A model generated the notes under the pieces. The model was given only the letters and a program-made list of their open reading frames with translations, ran no database searches and was not told where the DNA came from. Below are positions 42,176 to 51,906 of a stretch of 64,000 bases of DNA, one piece after another. Source of the DNA: Acidobacteriaceae bacterium (GTDB lineage: Bacteria > Acidobacteriota > Terriglobia > Bryobacterales > Bryobacteraceae); contig JAFAMD010000057.1 of the NCBI GenBank assembly GCA_019233755.1, positions 1 through 64,000 on the forward strand. Direction: 5' to 3'. The stretch's first letter is position 1. Each line of letters begins with the position of its first letter. Made by a program: the position numbers and the translations under genes.

Positions 42176-45100
42176 ATGCGTAGACGATTGTCAAAGTATT
42201 TTTTCCTTTTGTGTCTGACTGTTTTTTGCAGCGCGAATCTGCCGGCTCAGCTTACCGCAGACGCCAATTTGGCAGGTGCTGTAAAGGACGCCAGCGGCGC
42301 CGTAATCGCGCACGCTCACGTGAAGCTCGAAAACATGGCGACGGGAGCAACTCGCGAGACAAGTAGCGATAGCGCCGGTGAGTACCGGTTTAACCTGGTG
42401 GCGCCCGGCAATTACAGGGTGACGATCTCCATGGCCGAGTTTGAAACAAAGGTGATTGAGAACGTGATACTCGAGGTAGGCCAGACCACCACAAACAACG
42501 TGACGCTCAACGTTGGTCAGCAGACCCGGATGGTCACCGTCGAAGGGGCGGCACCGCTCGTCGATACCGAGAAGACCGATGTCAGCATGGCGGTGACGCC
42601 GCACGAGGTGGAAGACCTGCCGCTGGTAGGACGGGATTTTGCCAACCTCGCCTATCTGGCGCCGGGTGTAAAGATGGCTGATTCGTACGACCCGACGAAG
42701 AATCGCTACGCGATACTGTCGGTCAACGGCGAGAACGGCCGGAACGTCAACATCACGGTCAACGGTGTCGACAACAAGGACAATACCGTTGGCGGGCCCG
42801 TCATGCAGCTTCCCCTCGAAGCGGTGCAGGAATTCCACATCAGCACGCAGCGTTTTTCGGCCGAGAATGGCCGGTCAGAAGGCGCTGCAATCAATGTGAT
42901 CACGAAGGCGGGAAGCAATGATTATCACGGGTCGCTTTTCGGTTATTTCCGGAATGCAGCGCTCGATACCGACGAACAAGTGCCCGACGGTACTGGCGGC
43001 AGCACTCCTGCCCACCCTGATTACAGCCGCCAGTGGTTTGGCGGCTCCGTTGGTGGTCCCTTCAAAAAGGATAAGATCTTCGGTTTTTTTGCGATCGAAC
43101 GCGAACGCGAGAACCAGGGACTCGTAGAGAGCACAAATTCGTACAGCGAGCTGGAGCTCGCCAAGTCGGCGGGCCTCGCCGCGCAGCCTGCAGCCGTCAT
43201 CCCGCGCCCGTTCTATGAAACCCGCTACACCGGCCGCCTCGACTGGACGATCAACGACAAGAACAGCGCCTACGTCAGCTATAACTCACAGGCCAATAAT
43301 AGCCTTAACGATCAGTCCGACGGTACTGGCGATTTGACAAATGGCAATTACACCAAGAATCACTTGCAACTGGCTAACTTCACACTGAATTCGATTCTCT
43401 CCAACAGTACGATCAATCAGTTCACCGCAGGGTACCAGTACTGGAATAACGTGATCGCCAGCAATGTCAGCGCGCCTCTGGTGGTATTCCCGAGCGCATC
43501 GTTCGGCACCAATACCAACGTTCCCCAGCAATCGTTTCAACGCAAATGGCAGTTCCGCGATGATATCTCAAAGACAATCGGGAAACACACGTTGAAAGCC
43601 GGAGCCGATTACATATGGAACCCGGTGGAAGGCGGCTTTTTCGAATTCAGCTCGACGCTCGAAATCGACTTCGCGGCAGACCCGAGCGCGATTCTGGCCA
43701 GCAAGGCACTTTATCCGCAAGGATTTTCCACTCCCGGGCTGGTAAGTGCCATGACCATTGCCAATGGCGACCCGTACTTCGAGGTGGCGACCAAGCAACT
43801 CGGGCTGTACTTCCAGGACGACTGGAAACCAACTTCCCGTCTGTCGGTGAACTTTGGCCTGCGCTGGGACAAGGACTTCAACATGATCGGTCTCTCGAAT
43901 ATTAAAGACAGCCGGACCTATCAGGAACTGGTTGCGCTCAATAGTCCCATCTCCAATCCCTACGTTAGCCGCTTGCCGCATGACGACAACAAAGATTTCA
44001 GCCCACGCGTGGGCTTCGCCTACGACCTTACCGGCACGGGCAGGCACGTGTTCCGCGGCGGATTTGGATTGTATTTCGGAAATGTCTTCCAGAACATTCC
44101 ATTATTCATGGAACAAATGAGCAACCCCACTGTTTTTCAAACCGTGCTCAGCTTGTCCTCTCCGACCGATACTGTCACCGGAACGGGCGTCACACTCGGA
44201 AATTGGCGATATGGCGTCGATCCGATGCCGGTGATTCCGCCTCCATCGACACAGCTTGCGGCAGGCAGCGTCGGACGCCTGATAGACCCGAACTACCGCA
44301 ACCCGGTTGCTGAGGAGTTCAACGGCGGTTATAGCTGGTCGCCGAATTCGAACACGGTCATTGAGGTGGAATACACCCACGTCCTCAGTCTTCACGAGAA
44401 CAAGACCATGAATATCGATCAGAAGATACCGGTGAACGGAAAATGTTGTTTCCGGCCGCTCGATCCGGCGTTCGCGGCGTCTACGCAACCGGAACTGGCG
44501 AGCGTTCGCGATGAGCAGTCAATCGGGCGTTCGCATTATGACGGCGCAAACTTCAGCTACCGCCGGCGAATGACGAAGTACTTCTCGCTGAATGCCAACT
44601 ATACGGTATCCGGAGCCTACTCCTATGATGGCGGCGGCACTTCGTTCCGCAACTATCCGAGGCTTTCCACGAATCCGTTCGCGTCTTACGAATGGGGGCC
44701 AAGCCCCAATGATGAGCGTCATCACGTAACGGTGAGCGGCATCGTCAATTTGCCTTGGGGATTCCAGTTTGCGCCCATCCTGCAATACGGCTCCGCACGG
44801 CCGTATGAAACCAACATCACCAACTCATCGAACACACTCAACACGGGCGGCGGCACAGCGACTGCCGTGGTCGTCCCGACCTCTGACCCGACCAATTGGT
44901 TCGCCTTTGCGGGTAATAACAAGGGAGCTCAGAACTGCTTCTATGGATTGAATGGCTCTACGCCGGGACAGTGCACGATCGCGGCGTACGGCGCGCTGCG
45001 GGGTGATCCCTTCTTTGAACTCGACTTGCGGCTCGCGAAGAACATCAAACTCGGCGAAAAAGCAAATATGGAGTTAGTCGGACAGGCGTTCAACCTGACC

Positions 45101-45244
45101 AATCGCGCCAATTACGGGAACGACTACAACGACAACATCGCCAACCAGTCAACATTCGGGCACCCGGCGGGATTTTTCAACCCGAGCAGCACCACAATTC
45201 CACGATCGCTCTGGAGCGAATTCGGCGTCAGGTTTACTTTCTGA
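42176..45244 (+). CDS. Oar-like TonB-dependent outer membrane receptor
   Basis: A 1022-aa outer membrane protein. A signal peptide (KYFFLLCLTVFCSANLPAQL) precedes a carboxypeptidase-regulatory-like domain of about 85 residues (LAGAVKDASGAVIAHAHVKL), then a plug domain (DLPLVGRDFANLAYLAPGVK) and a long beta-barrel ending in the aromatic SEFGVRFTF. No TonB box is evident. Acidobacteria carry many such receptors for uptake of large nutrients or for adhesion. It has its own promoter and terminator and is monocistronic. The ligand is unknown. Confidence 0.92.
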   Translation: MRRRLSKYFFLLCLTVFCSANLPAQLTADANLAGAVKDASGAVIAHAHVKLENMATGATRETSSDSAGEYRFNLVAPGNYRVTISMAEFETKVIENVILEVGQTTTNNVTLNVGQQTRMVTVEGAAPLVDTEKTDVSMAVTPHEVEDLPLVGRDFANLAYLAPGVKMADSYDPTKNRYAILSVNGENGRNVNITVNGVDNKDNTVGGPVMQLPLEAVQEFHISTQRFSAENGRSEGAAINVITKAGSNDYHGSLFGYFRNAALDTDEQVPDGTGGSTPAHPDYSRQWFGGSVGGPFKKDKIFGFFAIERERENQGLVESTNSYSELELAKSAGLAAQPAAVIPRPFYETRYTGRLDWTINDKNSAYVSYNSQANNSLNDQSDGTGDLTNGNYTKNHLQLANFTLNSILSNSTINQFTAGYQYWNNVIASNVSAPLVVFPSASFGTNTNVPQQSFQRKWQFRDDISKTIGKHTLKAGADYIWNPVEGGFFEFSSTLEIDFAADPSAILASKALYPQGFSTPGLVSAMTIANGDPYFEVATKQLGLYFQDDWKPTSRLSVNFGLRWDKDFNMIGLSNIKDSRTYQELVALNSPISNPYVSRLPHDDNKDFSPRVGFAYDLTGTGRHVFRGGFGLYFGNVFQNIPLFMEQMSNPTVFQTVLSLSSPTDTVTGTGVTLGNWRYGVDPMPVIPPPSTQLAAGSVGRLIDPNYRNPVAEEFNGGYSWSPNSNTVIEVEYTHVLSLHENKTMNIDQKIPVNGKCCFRPLDPAFAASTQPELASVRDEQSIGRSHYDGANFSYRRRMTKYFSLNANYTVSGAYSYDGGGTSFRNYPRLSTNPFASYEWGPSPNDERHHVTVSGIVNLPWGFQFAPILQYGSARPYETNITNSSNTLNTGGGTATAVVVPTSDPTNWFAFAGNNKGAQNCFYGLNGSTPGQCTIAAYGALRGDPFFELDLRLAKNIKLGEKANMELVGQAFNLTNRANYGNDYNDNIANQSTFGHPAGFFNPSSTTIPRSLWSEFGVRFTF

Positions 45245-45281
45245 ATCGCCGGATAGGGCATCGAACCAGCTACTGATTGGC

Positions 45282-45321
45282 AGGCCTGGGGGCGGAAAGT
45301 AAGGACCGCCAGGCCTTTTTT
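45282..45321 (+). terminator. Rho-independent terminator after the TonB receptor
   Basis: AGGCCTGG (45282-45289) pairs with CCAGGCCT (45309-45316), with CGG/CCG adding to the stem across a small bulge, and is followed by a T6 run. It starts about 40 bp after the receptor stop. Confidence 0.85.
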
Positions 45322-45402
45322 GCTTTGACTTGAGAAACTCGACCGGCTTTTCGGAACCTGACTTGCCGCCCCACCCTTCCGCAGAACCGCGTGCGCACAC
45401 AG

Positions 45403-46923
45403 TCAGTTCCAATAGTTGCGATCCAGATTGCGGAACTGTACCGCTTCGGCGAGGTGCTTCGCCGAAACGGCCTCCGATTTATCCAGGTCTGCAATCGTGC
45501 GCGCCACCCGCAGCAGCCGGTCATGCGCACGAGCTGAGAGATTCATCCGGCGTACCGCCATCTCCAGCGTTCGCTCGCCGGTTTCGTCCAGGGCGCATAG
45601 AGTTCGAAGCTGCGAAGGTGGAATCTGGGAATTATAGAAGCCGCGTTGGCGCTGGATGGCGCGCGCTTCTTCCACTCGCGTGCGAATCATCGCCGAGGTT
45701 TGCCCATCGGCCTTGCTGCGCAATTCCTTGTACGGCACAGCGGGAACTTCAATATGCAGATCAATGCGGTCCAGAAGCGGGCCGCTGACCTTGGCCAGGT
45801 AGCGCTGGATAATCCCCGGGGTGCAGCGGCATTCCCGCGTGCTGTCGCCGTAAAAGCCGCAGGGACAGGGATTCATCGCTCCCACCAGCATCAGGCGGGC
45901 AGGAAACGTAAGAGTCCCGTTGCTGCGGGCAAGCGTAACCGCGCCCTCTTCGAGCGGTTGGCGCAACTGCTCCAGAACTCCGCGCGGAAACTCGGGCAGC
46001 TCATCCAGAAACAACACACCCTGATGAGCCAGACTGACCTCGCCAGGTCGGGCGCTGCCGCTGCCGCCGCCGATCAAGCCCGCGTCGGAAATGGTATGGT
46101 GTGGCGCACGGAACGGCCGGTGCCGCAAAATCCCGATTCCGGCCGATAATACCCCGGCGACACCATGAATCTGGGTTGCTTCCAGTGCCTCGCGAAACGT
46201 CAGCTTCGGCAGGATGCCCGCGAAACGCTTCGCCAGCATCGTTTTGCCGGAGCCCGGCGGCCCGATCATCAACACGTTGTGATTCCCCGCCGCCGCAACC
46301 TCGAGAGCACGCTTCGCCATGGTCTGGCCGCGAACATCGCTGAAATCCGGGATCGCCGGATCCTCTTCGCCCGCCTCTGGGATGTCGGCCCTCACCGGCG
46401 CAAAACCGGCCGGCTCGTTCAAAAACTTAACCACCTCCGCCAGGTGCCGCAAGCCGAAGACGCGTACCCCCTCCGCAACAGCGGCTTCGGCCGCGTTGCC
46501 GGCCGGCAAGAGAAGATTGCGAATACCTCGGCGGGCCGCGCAAACCGCAATGGAGAGAGCGCCGCGCACCGGTCGCAGACTGCCGTCAAGAGAAAGCTCG
46601 CCGACCAGCAGATAATCGTCCGTGCTGCCCACCGCACCCATCGCGCCCAGGATCGCGGTGGCCATCGGCAGATCGAAACCCGCGCCTTCCTTGCGAACGT
46701 TTGCCGGGGCGAGATTGATCGTGACGGATTTGCTGGGGTAGCCGAACCCGGAGTTCAGGAGCGCCGATTTGATACGTTCCCGGCTTTCTTTCACGGCTGC
46801 GTCCGGCATGCCGACGGTGACGAAATCGCGGCTCGAGCCGGCCGGGTACATGTCCACTTCCACATCGACTAAATGTGCGTCAATTCCCTGTATTGCAGCG
46901 CTGAATGTGCGGAACAAAGCCAC
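45403..46923 (-). CDS. YifB/ComM family Mg-chelatase-like AAA+ ATPase
   Basis: A 506-aa AAA+ ATPase of the YifB (ComM) family; ComM acts as a helicase during natural transformation in other bacteria. An N-terminal Lon-like substrate domain (FRTFSAAIQGIDAHLVDVEV) is followed by Walker A MIGPPGSGKTMLAKRFAGIL near residue 213, Walker B GVLFLDELPEFPRGVLE, and the C-terminal AAA lid. The GTG at 46923 gives the family N-terminus; a TTG at 46962 extends it by 13 residues. No other competence gene is near, so the role here is inferred from the family. Confidence 0.85.
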   Translation of the reverse strand: MALFRTFSAAIQGIDAHLVDVEVDMYPAGSSRDFVTVGMPDAAVKESRERIKSALLNSGFGYPSKSVTINLAPANVRKEGAGFDLPMATAILGAMGAVGSTDDYLLVGELSLDGSLRPVRGALSIAVCAARRGIRNLLLPAGNAAEAAVAEGVRVFGLRHLAEVVKFLNEPAGFAPVRADIPEAGEEDPAIPDFSDVRGQTMAKRALEVAAAGNHNVLMIGPPGSGKTMLAKRFAGILPKLTFREALEATQIHGVAGVLSAGIGILRHRPFRAPHHTISDAGLIGGGSGSARPGEVSLAHQGVLFLDELPEFPRGVLEQLRQPLEEGAVTLARSNGTLTFPARLMLVGAMNPCPCGFYGDSTRECRCTPGIIQRYLAKVSGPLLDRIDLHIEVPAVPYKELRSKADGQTSAMIRTRVEEARAIQRQRGFYNSQIPPSQLRTLCALDETGERTLEMAVRRMNLSARAHDRLLRVARTIADLDKSEAVSAKHLAEAVQFRNLDRNYWN

Positions 46924-46993
46924 ACAGGGTAGTAGCCCGGACTTTGCTTCCTTCTCACACAATGAGGAGGCGCGAGCTTGTCGCTCGATTTGA

Positions 46994-47473
46994 TTATCCG
47001 CGCGCGCTTCCGCCTTTAGGAAGTTCGCTGCGCGCTATGAACCATTTTGCGTTCTCTTGTGAAACAAGCGACTCTACACGTTCCGCGAGAGTGGAGTGGG
47101 CTGTCGCCGGGTCCGAATAGGACCCCGCTTTCGCAAGATACAAATATTTCTCGTGCTTCAGCGCCTCGGCCGTGGAACGAAAAGAAGTCCAATTTGTCTG
47201 GTACTGGTTCAACTGCTGCAATCCTTCGATGATCGCGATCAGAACCCCTAGCCCTGCAACGATTCTCGCTCCGTACGGGGCGCTGGCGGTGGTTAATACG
47301 GGAATGATGGCAGCGGAAACGATGGTTGCCGCCTTCAGAGTCTTGTATCGCCTCTGGTTTAAGGCGCTCTTCTCGTTATACCAGGTGATCTGATTTTCGA
47401 GCCGTTGAAGCGTAACATCTCCAGGCGCTGAAGCGAGTGCGCTTTCGACGCCTGGCGCTGCAGTATCAGCCAT
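46994..47473 (-). CDS. DUF4231 membrane protein
   Basis: A 159-aa protein of the DUF4231 family: a cytoplasmic N-terminus, QITWYNEKSALNQRRYKTLK, two membrane helices (ATIVSAAIIPVLT; ARIVAGLGVLIAII) and a C-terminal coiled part (GLQQLNQYQTNWTSFRSTAE). It resembles SLATT-like proteins thought to form membrane pores in defence or signalling contexts, but here no nucleotide-synthase or effector partner is adjacent. Sits 20 bp from the small membrane gene upstream. Confidence 0.7.
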   Translation of the reverse strand: MADTAAPGVESALASAPGDVTLQRLENQITWYNEKSALNQRRYKTLKAATIVSAAIIPVLTTASAPYGARIVAGLGVLIAIIEGLQQLNQYQTNWTSFRSTAEALKHEKYLYLAKAGSYSDPATAHSTLAERVESLVSQENAKWFIARSELPKGGSARG

Positions 47474-47494
47474 AAGTCGCTGCGAGTAGCTTCC

Positions 47495-47764
47495 TCACCG
47501 GCGGCCGAACGTTCCCCCACCCATCAGACCTAAGTCAAAAATTACCGCGATGAAGATACAAACCAACTGGGTTGTTCCCAGATGTCCGCCGTACGCCCGC
47601 AAGATGTAAGTGTAGACGATAAGCGTGAGCGGAAGAAAGATAAATCCTAGTATCGGGATGATGATCCCGTGGTACAGACCCGTGAAAAAGTTTGAAAACA
47701 GCCATAGCAGAACAATGGCGACCCGGGGAAACGCGACGGCGAGCAGCGCAAGTAAACAGGGCAT
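47495..47764 (-). CDS. Small three-helix membrane protein
   Basis: An 89-aa very hydrophobic protein with about three membrane helices and a short basic end (GGGTFGRR). No family is recognised. It lies between the DUF4231 gene and the CPBP protease on the same strand, with gaps of 21 and 72 bp. Confidence 0.55.
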   Translation of the reverse strand: MPCLLALLAVAFPRVAIVLLWLFSNFFTGLYHGIIIPILGFIFLPLTLIVYTYILRAYGGHLGTTQLVCIFIAVIFDLGLMGGGTFGRR

Positions 47765-47836
47765 AGTCCGGTGTGAACGATCTCCTGAATCTAGACTCTG
47801 ATTCCGCCGGCGAAGTTGCCGCCCGGATTCCGCGAG

Positions 47837-48547
47837 TTACTGCCAATACTGCCATTGGCCGGCAGCAATCACATAGGCGCTGAGCAATCCATTTGTGACC
47901 GCATGCATGAGGATGCAGCTCGAAACGGACTTCGACCGCGTCAGCCAGAAATTGTAAATAATACCCGTAGCCAGCCCTACGTCCCAATACGGGCCATGTT
48001 CGGAGGCGAACAGAATGGCGGTCGTCCAGAACGCAAACGGTGTATAGGCGCCGACCGGCACTTTCGTGAAATCCATGTCGATGAGCCACCGCATAAGCCA
48101 CGCGCGCCAGAACAGCTCTTCGACAATCGGAACAATAATCACTGCGCGCACTACGCGCCACCCGAGCACCCACGCATCATGGCGCACGGACGGCTGGGTG
48201 GAGGAGTGCAGGTGCCCCATGATGGAGTTCGCGAACAGCACGCCTTGCCGGTAGCCGGGAATCAGCACATCCGGCGCGATCCAAAGCACGAATACGGCGG
48301 CTCCGATCGCCATGGCGGCGAAAGGCCGCCAGGGCTTGACGGAAAGCTCTTTTGGCCAGCAGACAATGCAGACTGCTCCAAGCAACAGGTTCCGGAATGG
48401 CTCTTCCCATCGCGGGTCCAATGGCACCCGTCCCGCTATGACCAGCAGGAGCATGAAGCAAACGAACGGTGTAATGTAGCGCGCTGACGGCTGTTCTTCC
48501 CTCCAGGAAGTTACGCGCGCGTACAGAGACAAGGAGGAATCAGCCAA
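47837..48547 (-). CDS. CPBP-family (CAAX protease-related) intramembrane protease
   Basis: A 236-aa polytopic protein with the CPBP (Abi/Rce1-like) motifs: PIVEELFWRAWLMRW (EExxxR), ASEHGPYWDVGLATGIIYNF (H near residue 184) and ILMHAVTNG (HxxxN-like). It is similar in layout to the CAAX protease-related proteins (TIGR03008) that often go with exosortase loci; that link is from memory of the family. It overlaps the TPR lipoprotein gene upstream by 8 bp, so coupled translation is likely. Confidence 0.78.
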   Translation of the reverse strand: MADSSLSLYARVTSWREEQPSARYITPFVCFMLLLVIAGRVPLDPRWEEPFRNLLLGAVCIVCWPKELSVKPWRPFAAMAIGAAVFVLWIAPDVLIPGYRQGVLFANSIMGHLHSSTQPSVRHDAWVLGWRVVRAVIIVPIVEELFWRAWLMRWLIDMDFTKVPVGAYTPFAFWTTAILFASEHGPYWDVGLATGIIYNFWLTRSKSVSSCILMHAVTNGLLSAYVIAAGQWQYWQ

Positions 48548-50888
48548 TCTGGCTCACAAACGTGCGAATCTGCTCCTGCTGCTGAGGCAAGGTACTCACC
48601 TTCAGAGCCTTCTCCGCCTCCAGACGCGCACCCTGCTTGTCGCCTTCTTTTAAGAGAGCCATCGCCAGGTGTAAGCGGAACGTGGGGTTCTGCGGCGCCT
48701 GTACCACGATTTGTTTGAAGATATTGAGCGCTGCGTCGTTCAAGTTTTTTTGATAGTAAACGTACCCCAGCGTATCAGAGATGTCGGGGCTGTCCGGCAA
48801 CTGCTTCTTGGCACGCTCGGCAAAGGTCATGGCCTGGTCGAGGTTGGTTCCGGCTTCCGCGTTGAGGAAGGCCAGATTGTTCAGCGCAAGAGTGTTCTGA
48901 GAGTCAATGGCAAGAACCTTATTGTACTGCTCTGCCGCCTCCTTCTTTCTGCCCAGTGCGTCGAGGAGTAAGGCCTCGTTGAGATAAGCGTTCGCGTTTT
49001 GAGGGCTGACCGCTGAAGCCTGTTGAAAAGAGGCCAGTGCCGCGTCAGCCTGGCCGAGTTCGCGCTGCATGATGCCAAGGCGCAGCCAGATATCGCCCGA
49101 TTGTGGATTCGTCTTCAGGATCTCCTTAAAGTTATCCGCGGCTTCCTGGAAGAGCTGTTTGGACTGGTCGGGCTTGTTACGAGCCGTGGCGGCTGCCGTA
49201 GCCTCGAAATTCGCCAGCTCGAAACGTAGCGGCACCGATTGCGGATTTTTATTGACGAGATCCTTCATCGCCTGAACAGCCTGCCCGGGCTCCCCTTGAG
49301 TCAGCTTTACCGTTTGCAGTCCGATATAGCCGCGAACGTCAGGCGGATTCGAGCTCCACATCCTGCTATATTCCTGATTGGCCTGGTCAAATTGCTTCCT
49401 GCTGACATAAATGGCCGCAAGCTGCAGGCGCGCGTCATTCGCGAGCGGATACCTTTCAAGCAACGCTTCGAGTTCGGGCTCAGCTTTGTCCATTTGTCCG
49501 GTGGCGACAAGAGCGCGGTCTCGAATGAGCCGTGCGTCAGCATTCCCGGGCTCAACGTTTAGAACCAAGTCGGCTTGTTCCAACGCTTTTGCGTGGTCAC
49601 CCCGGTCTTCATACACCCGCGCGGCGAGCACCCGTGCCGGCGCGAGGTTTCCATTTTCGCGGAGCGCGCTCAGAGCTTCCGTTAATGCCTTGTCCATCTT
49701 TTGCTGGCCGAAATAGGTACGCGCAAAATCGAAGTGCAAGGTCGCATCACCTGGATTATCTTCAACAATCCTTTGCATTTCCGCGGCGATATGAGGTAGA
49801 TCTGCCGCCTTCGCGGTCTTTAGCATGAGTCCGGCATAGAGCTCATTTGCGGCCGCATCTTTCGGGTTGTCGTGGGCTAAGTCCTTGGCAAGCCGGAAGG
49901 CCTGGTCAACCTGTCCAGTGGCGTCGTCCAGCGCGACTATTCGTTCCTTGTAGCGCAGCGCGCCTTTGGGATTCTCGTCTATGCCGGCCTGGTACTGCTG
50001 CCGCGCCGCATCAAACTTCTTAGCGCGTACATAGAAGTCGCCCATCATCTCGCGGCCCGTCGGGAAATCCTTTTTATCGGTGAGGACACTCCGCATAACG
50101 GATTCCGCCTCCGGGTACCGATTGGTCGCGAGAAGGAAATTCGCGAGATTGCTCATCGCTATCGGGTTCGGCGGATCGTTCTGCAAGCGTTCGCGCAGGA
50201 TGGCTTCTGCTCTGTCCGCCTGGTTCGCACGGCTGTACTGCACGAATAGAAAATCGTAGCCGGGACCCCAGGTCTTGTCATTCGCCAGCATGTCCCGAAT
50301 GAGCGCGTCCGCCTCGCCCACGTGCTGCGCAGAAACAAGTGCCTGAGCGTACCATCCGACGAGTTCGCGAGAATGTGGTTTTATCTCATTCGCCTTTTGG
50401 AATGTTTCAAGTGCCTTCGGAACGTTGTTATCGGCAAGATCGATGAGCCCCTGAAGGCGTAATCCATCGAACGAATTCGGCTGCAGCGCCAGCATCTTAG
50501 TTGTCAAATCCCGTGCATCAGCGAGAAATGAATTCAGTTTCTGGGGATTCGTGGAGTAAATTGCAAGTTCGAGTTCTACCAGCTTGCTGATCGCATCGAG
50601 ATTGTCCGGCTTCAGGTCGACCGCTCTCCGAAGATACTTGATGGCATTGACGGGATCGTTCATGTCCATCAGGTTCAGCCCCTCGCGGTAATAGGCTTCG
50701 GCGTTTGTCCTGTCCTTTGCGATCACCTTTTGGTACAGAATGGAAGCTTGCTTATACTTTTTCTGCTGGTGATACTGGTTCGCGTCTGCCAGCAGTCGTT
50801 GAGGGCTCTTGCTGCATGCTGGGGTGAATAGGACGACGGAGACGCACGCGAGGGCGAGAACGAACTTCATAAACCTTTTGCTCATCAT
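48540..50888 (-). CDS. TPR-repeat lipoprotein (PrsT-like)
   Basis: A 782-aa protein. The N-terminus (KFVLALACVSVVLFTPACSK) is a lipoprotein-type signal with candidate Cys25, although Pro and Thr at the -2 and -3 positions make the lipobox weak. The rest is a long run of tetratricopeptide repeats of about 34 residues (AEAYYREGLNLMDMNDPVNA; DIWLRLGIMQRELGQADAAL), roughly 18 or more. It resembles PEP-CTERM system TPR lipoproteins (TIGR02917-like). It overlaps the CPBP gene by 8 bp. No exosortase or PEP-CTERM protein is in the window. Confidence 0.8.
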   Translation of the reverse strand: MMSKRFMKFVLALACVSVVLFTPACSKSPQRLLADANQYHQQKKYKQASILYQKVIAKDRTNAEAYYREGLNLMDMNDPVNAIKYLRRAVDLKPDNLDAISKLVELELAIYSTNPQKLNSFLADARDLTTKMLALQPNSFDGLRLQGLIDLADNNVPKALETFQKANEIKPHSRELVGWYAQALVSAQHVGEADALIRDMLANDKTWGPGYDFLFVQYSRANQADRAEAILRERLQNDPPNPIAMSNLANFLLATNRYPEAESVMRSVLTDKKDFPTGREMMGDFYVRAKKFDAARQQYQAGIDENPKGALRYKERIVALDDATGQVDQAFRLAKDLAHDNPKDAAANELYAGLMLKTAKAADLPHIAAEMQRIVEDNPGDATLHFDFARTYFGQQKMDKALTEALSALRENGNLAPARVLAARVYEDRGDHAKALEQADLVLNVEPGNADARLIRDRALVATGQMDKAEPELEALLERYPLANDARLQLAAIYVSRKQFDQANQEYSRMWSSNPPDVRGYIGLQTVKLTQGEPGQAVQAMKDLVNKNPQSVPLRFELANFEATAAATARNKPDQSKQLFQEAADNFKEILKTNPQSGDIWLRLGIMQRELGQADAALASFQQASAVSPQNANAYLNEALLLDALGRKKEAAEQYNKVLAIDSQNTLALNNLAFLNAEAGTNLDQAMTFAERAKKQLPDSPDISDTLGYVYYQKNLNDAALNIFKQIVVQAPQNPTFRLHLAMALLKEGDKQGARLEAEKALKVSTLPQQQEQIRTFVSQIG

Positions 50889-51063
50889 GGATTTAGATAA
50901 TGAATCCCAGCATGTTCAATCGAGCAGTGCCGGCTCATGCCCGGACATCTCTCTTTTTTTGTTTATCCAGTCTGCTCGAAAGAGACGCTAGCGCATAGGT
51001 GGACGCTTCCAGTGGGAAACGATGTCAGTAAAATTGCGGTGTGCCACTATAATCGGACATTGG

Positions 51064-51771
51064 ATGCGTACTGGAACTACCGTCTCGCTCGCTGGTATCG
51101 TGGCGCTCCTGGGCTGCGTCCTTTCTTTGGCTGCTGGCCAGACCCGGAACCCATCCCCGGGGAATCCCTCACATAAGGCTTCGTCACCCGGCGCGCCAGC
51201 GCTGCCATCGGTCGCGCTGCCCTCTGAACCCGGCAGATACGCCGTAATTTACACATCCATGGGTACCATCGTTTGCCGCCTGCTCGAAAAGGAGGCCCCG
51301 AAAACGGTGGCTAACTTTATCGCTTTGGCTACCGGCACTAAGCCTTGGAAGGATCCAGTTACGGGTAAGCTGAGGCACACCCCGCTTTATTCCGGAACCA
51401 CTTTTCACCGCGTAATTCCGGACTTCATGATTCAGGGCGGAGATCCCGCGGGAGATGGCACCGGCGGACCCGGGTATGAGTTTCCAGACGAAATCAGTGC
51501 AAATCGGTCTTTTGATCGCCCGGGCCTGCTGGCCATGGCAAACCACGGGCCCGACACAAACGGCAGCCAGTTTTTTATTACCGTCGCTCCCGCCGCTCAT
51601 CTGGATGGGCATTACTCTCTCTTTGGAGAGGTTGTCTCCGGTCAGGAGGTCGCGAATGCCATTTCTCAGGTGCCGCGCAACTCCGATGACAAGCCGCTGA
51701 CGCCAGTCAAGATCCTCAAGATCGCTATCGAAAAAGTGCCTGCATCAGGCGCCGCTAACTCCAATAAGTAG
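51064..51771 (+). CDS. Cyclophilin-type peptidyl-prolyl isomerase, secreted
   Basis: A 235-aa cyclophilin. A signal peptide (TTVSLAGIVALLGCVLSLAA) is followed by a Pro/Ser-rich linker and the isomerase domain: TFHRVIPDFMIQGGDPAG with catalytic Arg, LAMANHGPDTNGSQFFITVA, and HYSLFGEVVSGQEVANAI. Unlike the lipoprotein cyclophilin at 12055 it keeps the full FHRVIPDFM motif. The ATG at 51064 is chosen because it starts the signal peptide; an ATG at 51022 is possible. A TATAAT at 51048 lies only 11 bp before the chosen start, which would fit a leaderless transcript if used. Confidence 0.9.
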   Translation: MRTGTTVSLAGIVALLGCVLSLAAGQTRNPSPGNPSHKASSPGAPALPSVALPSEPGRYAVIYTSMGTIVCRLLEKEAPKTVANFIALATGTKPWKDPVTGKLRHTPLYSGTTFHRVIPDFMIQGGDPAGDGTGGPGYEFPDEISANRSFDRPGLLAMANHGPDTNGSQFFITVAPAAHLDGHYSLFGEVVSGQEVANAISQVPRNSDDKPLTPVKILKIAIEKVPASGAANSNK

Positions 51772-51880
51772 AACCGCTTTCGAGCGACACGATTAATTGG
51801 CGAATTAATTGTAAAAATGTGATGTTTTTTCGGCTTTTATTGAGCGCAAAACGCTAGACAAGGCACTGTATTTATACGAT

Positions 51881-51906
51881 CCTGGAAAGCACTTGCTTCC
51901 AGGAGG
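51881..51906 (+). promoter_or_regulatory. Hairpin overlapping the Shine-Dalgarno of the rhodanese gene
   Basis: CCTGGAAAGC (51881-51890) pairs with GCTTCCAGG (51895-51903) around ACTT, with one bulged A. The Shine-Dalgarno AGGAGG spans 51901-51906, so its first half is inside the stem. The ATG follows at 51915. This arrangement could lower translation until the helix melts or is bound. Confidence 0.45.

Noticed and set aside
46965-46990. Palindrome GCGAGCTTGTCGCTCG upstream of yifB as an operator
   Set aside because: The stem is short and unsupported by a regulator or second copy in the window.
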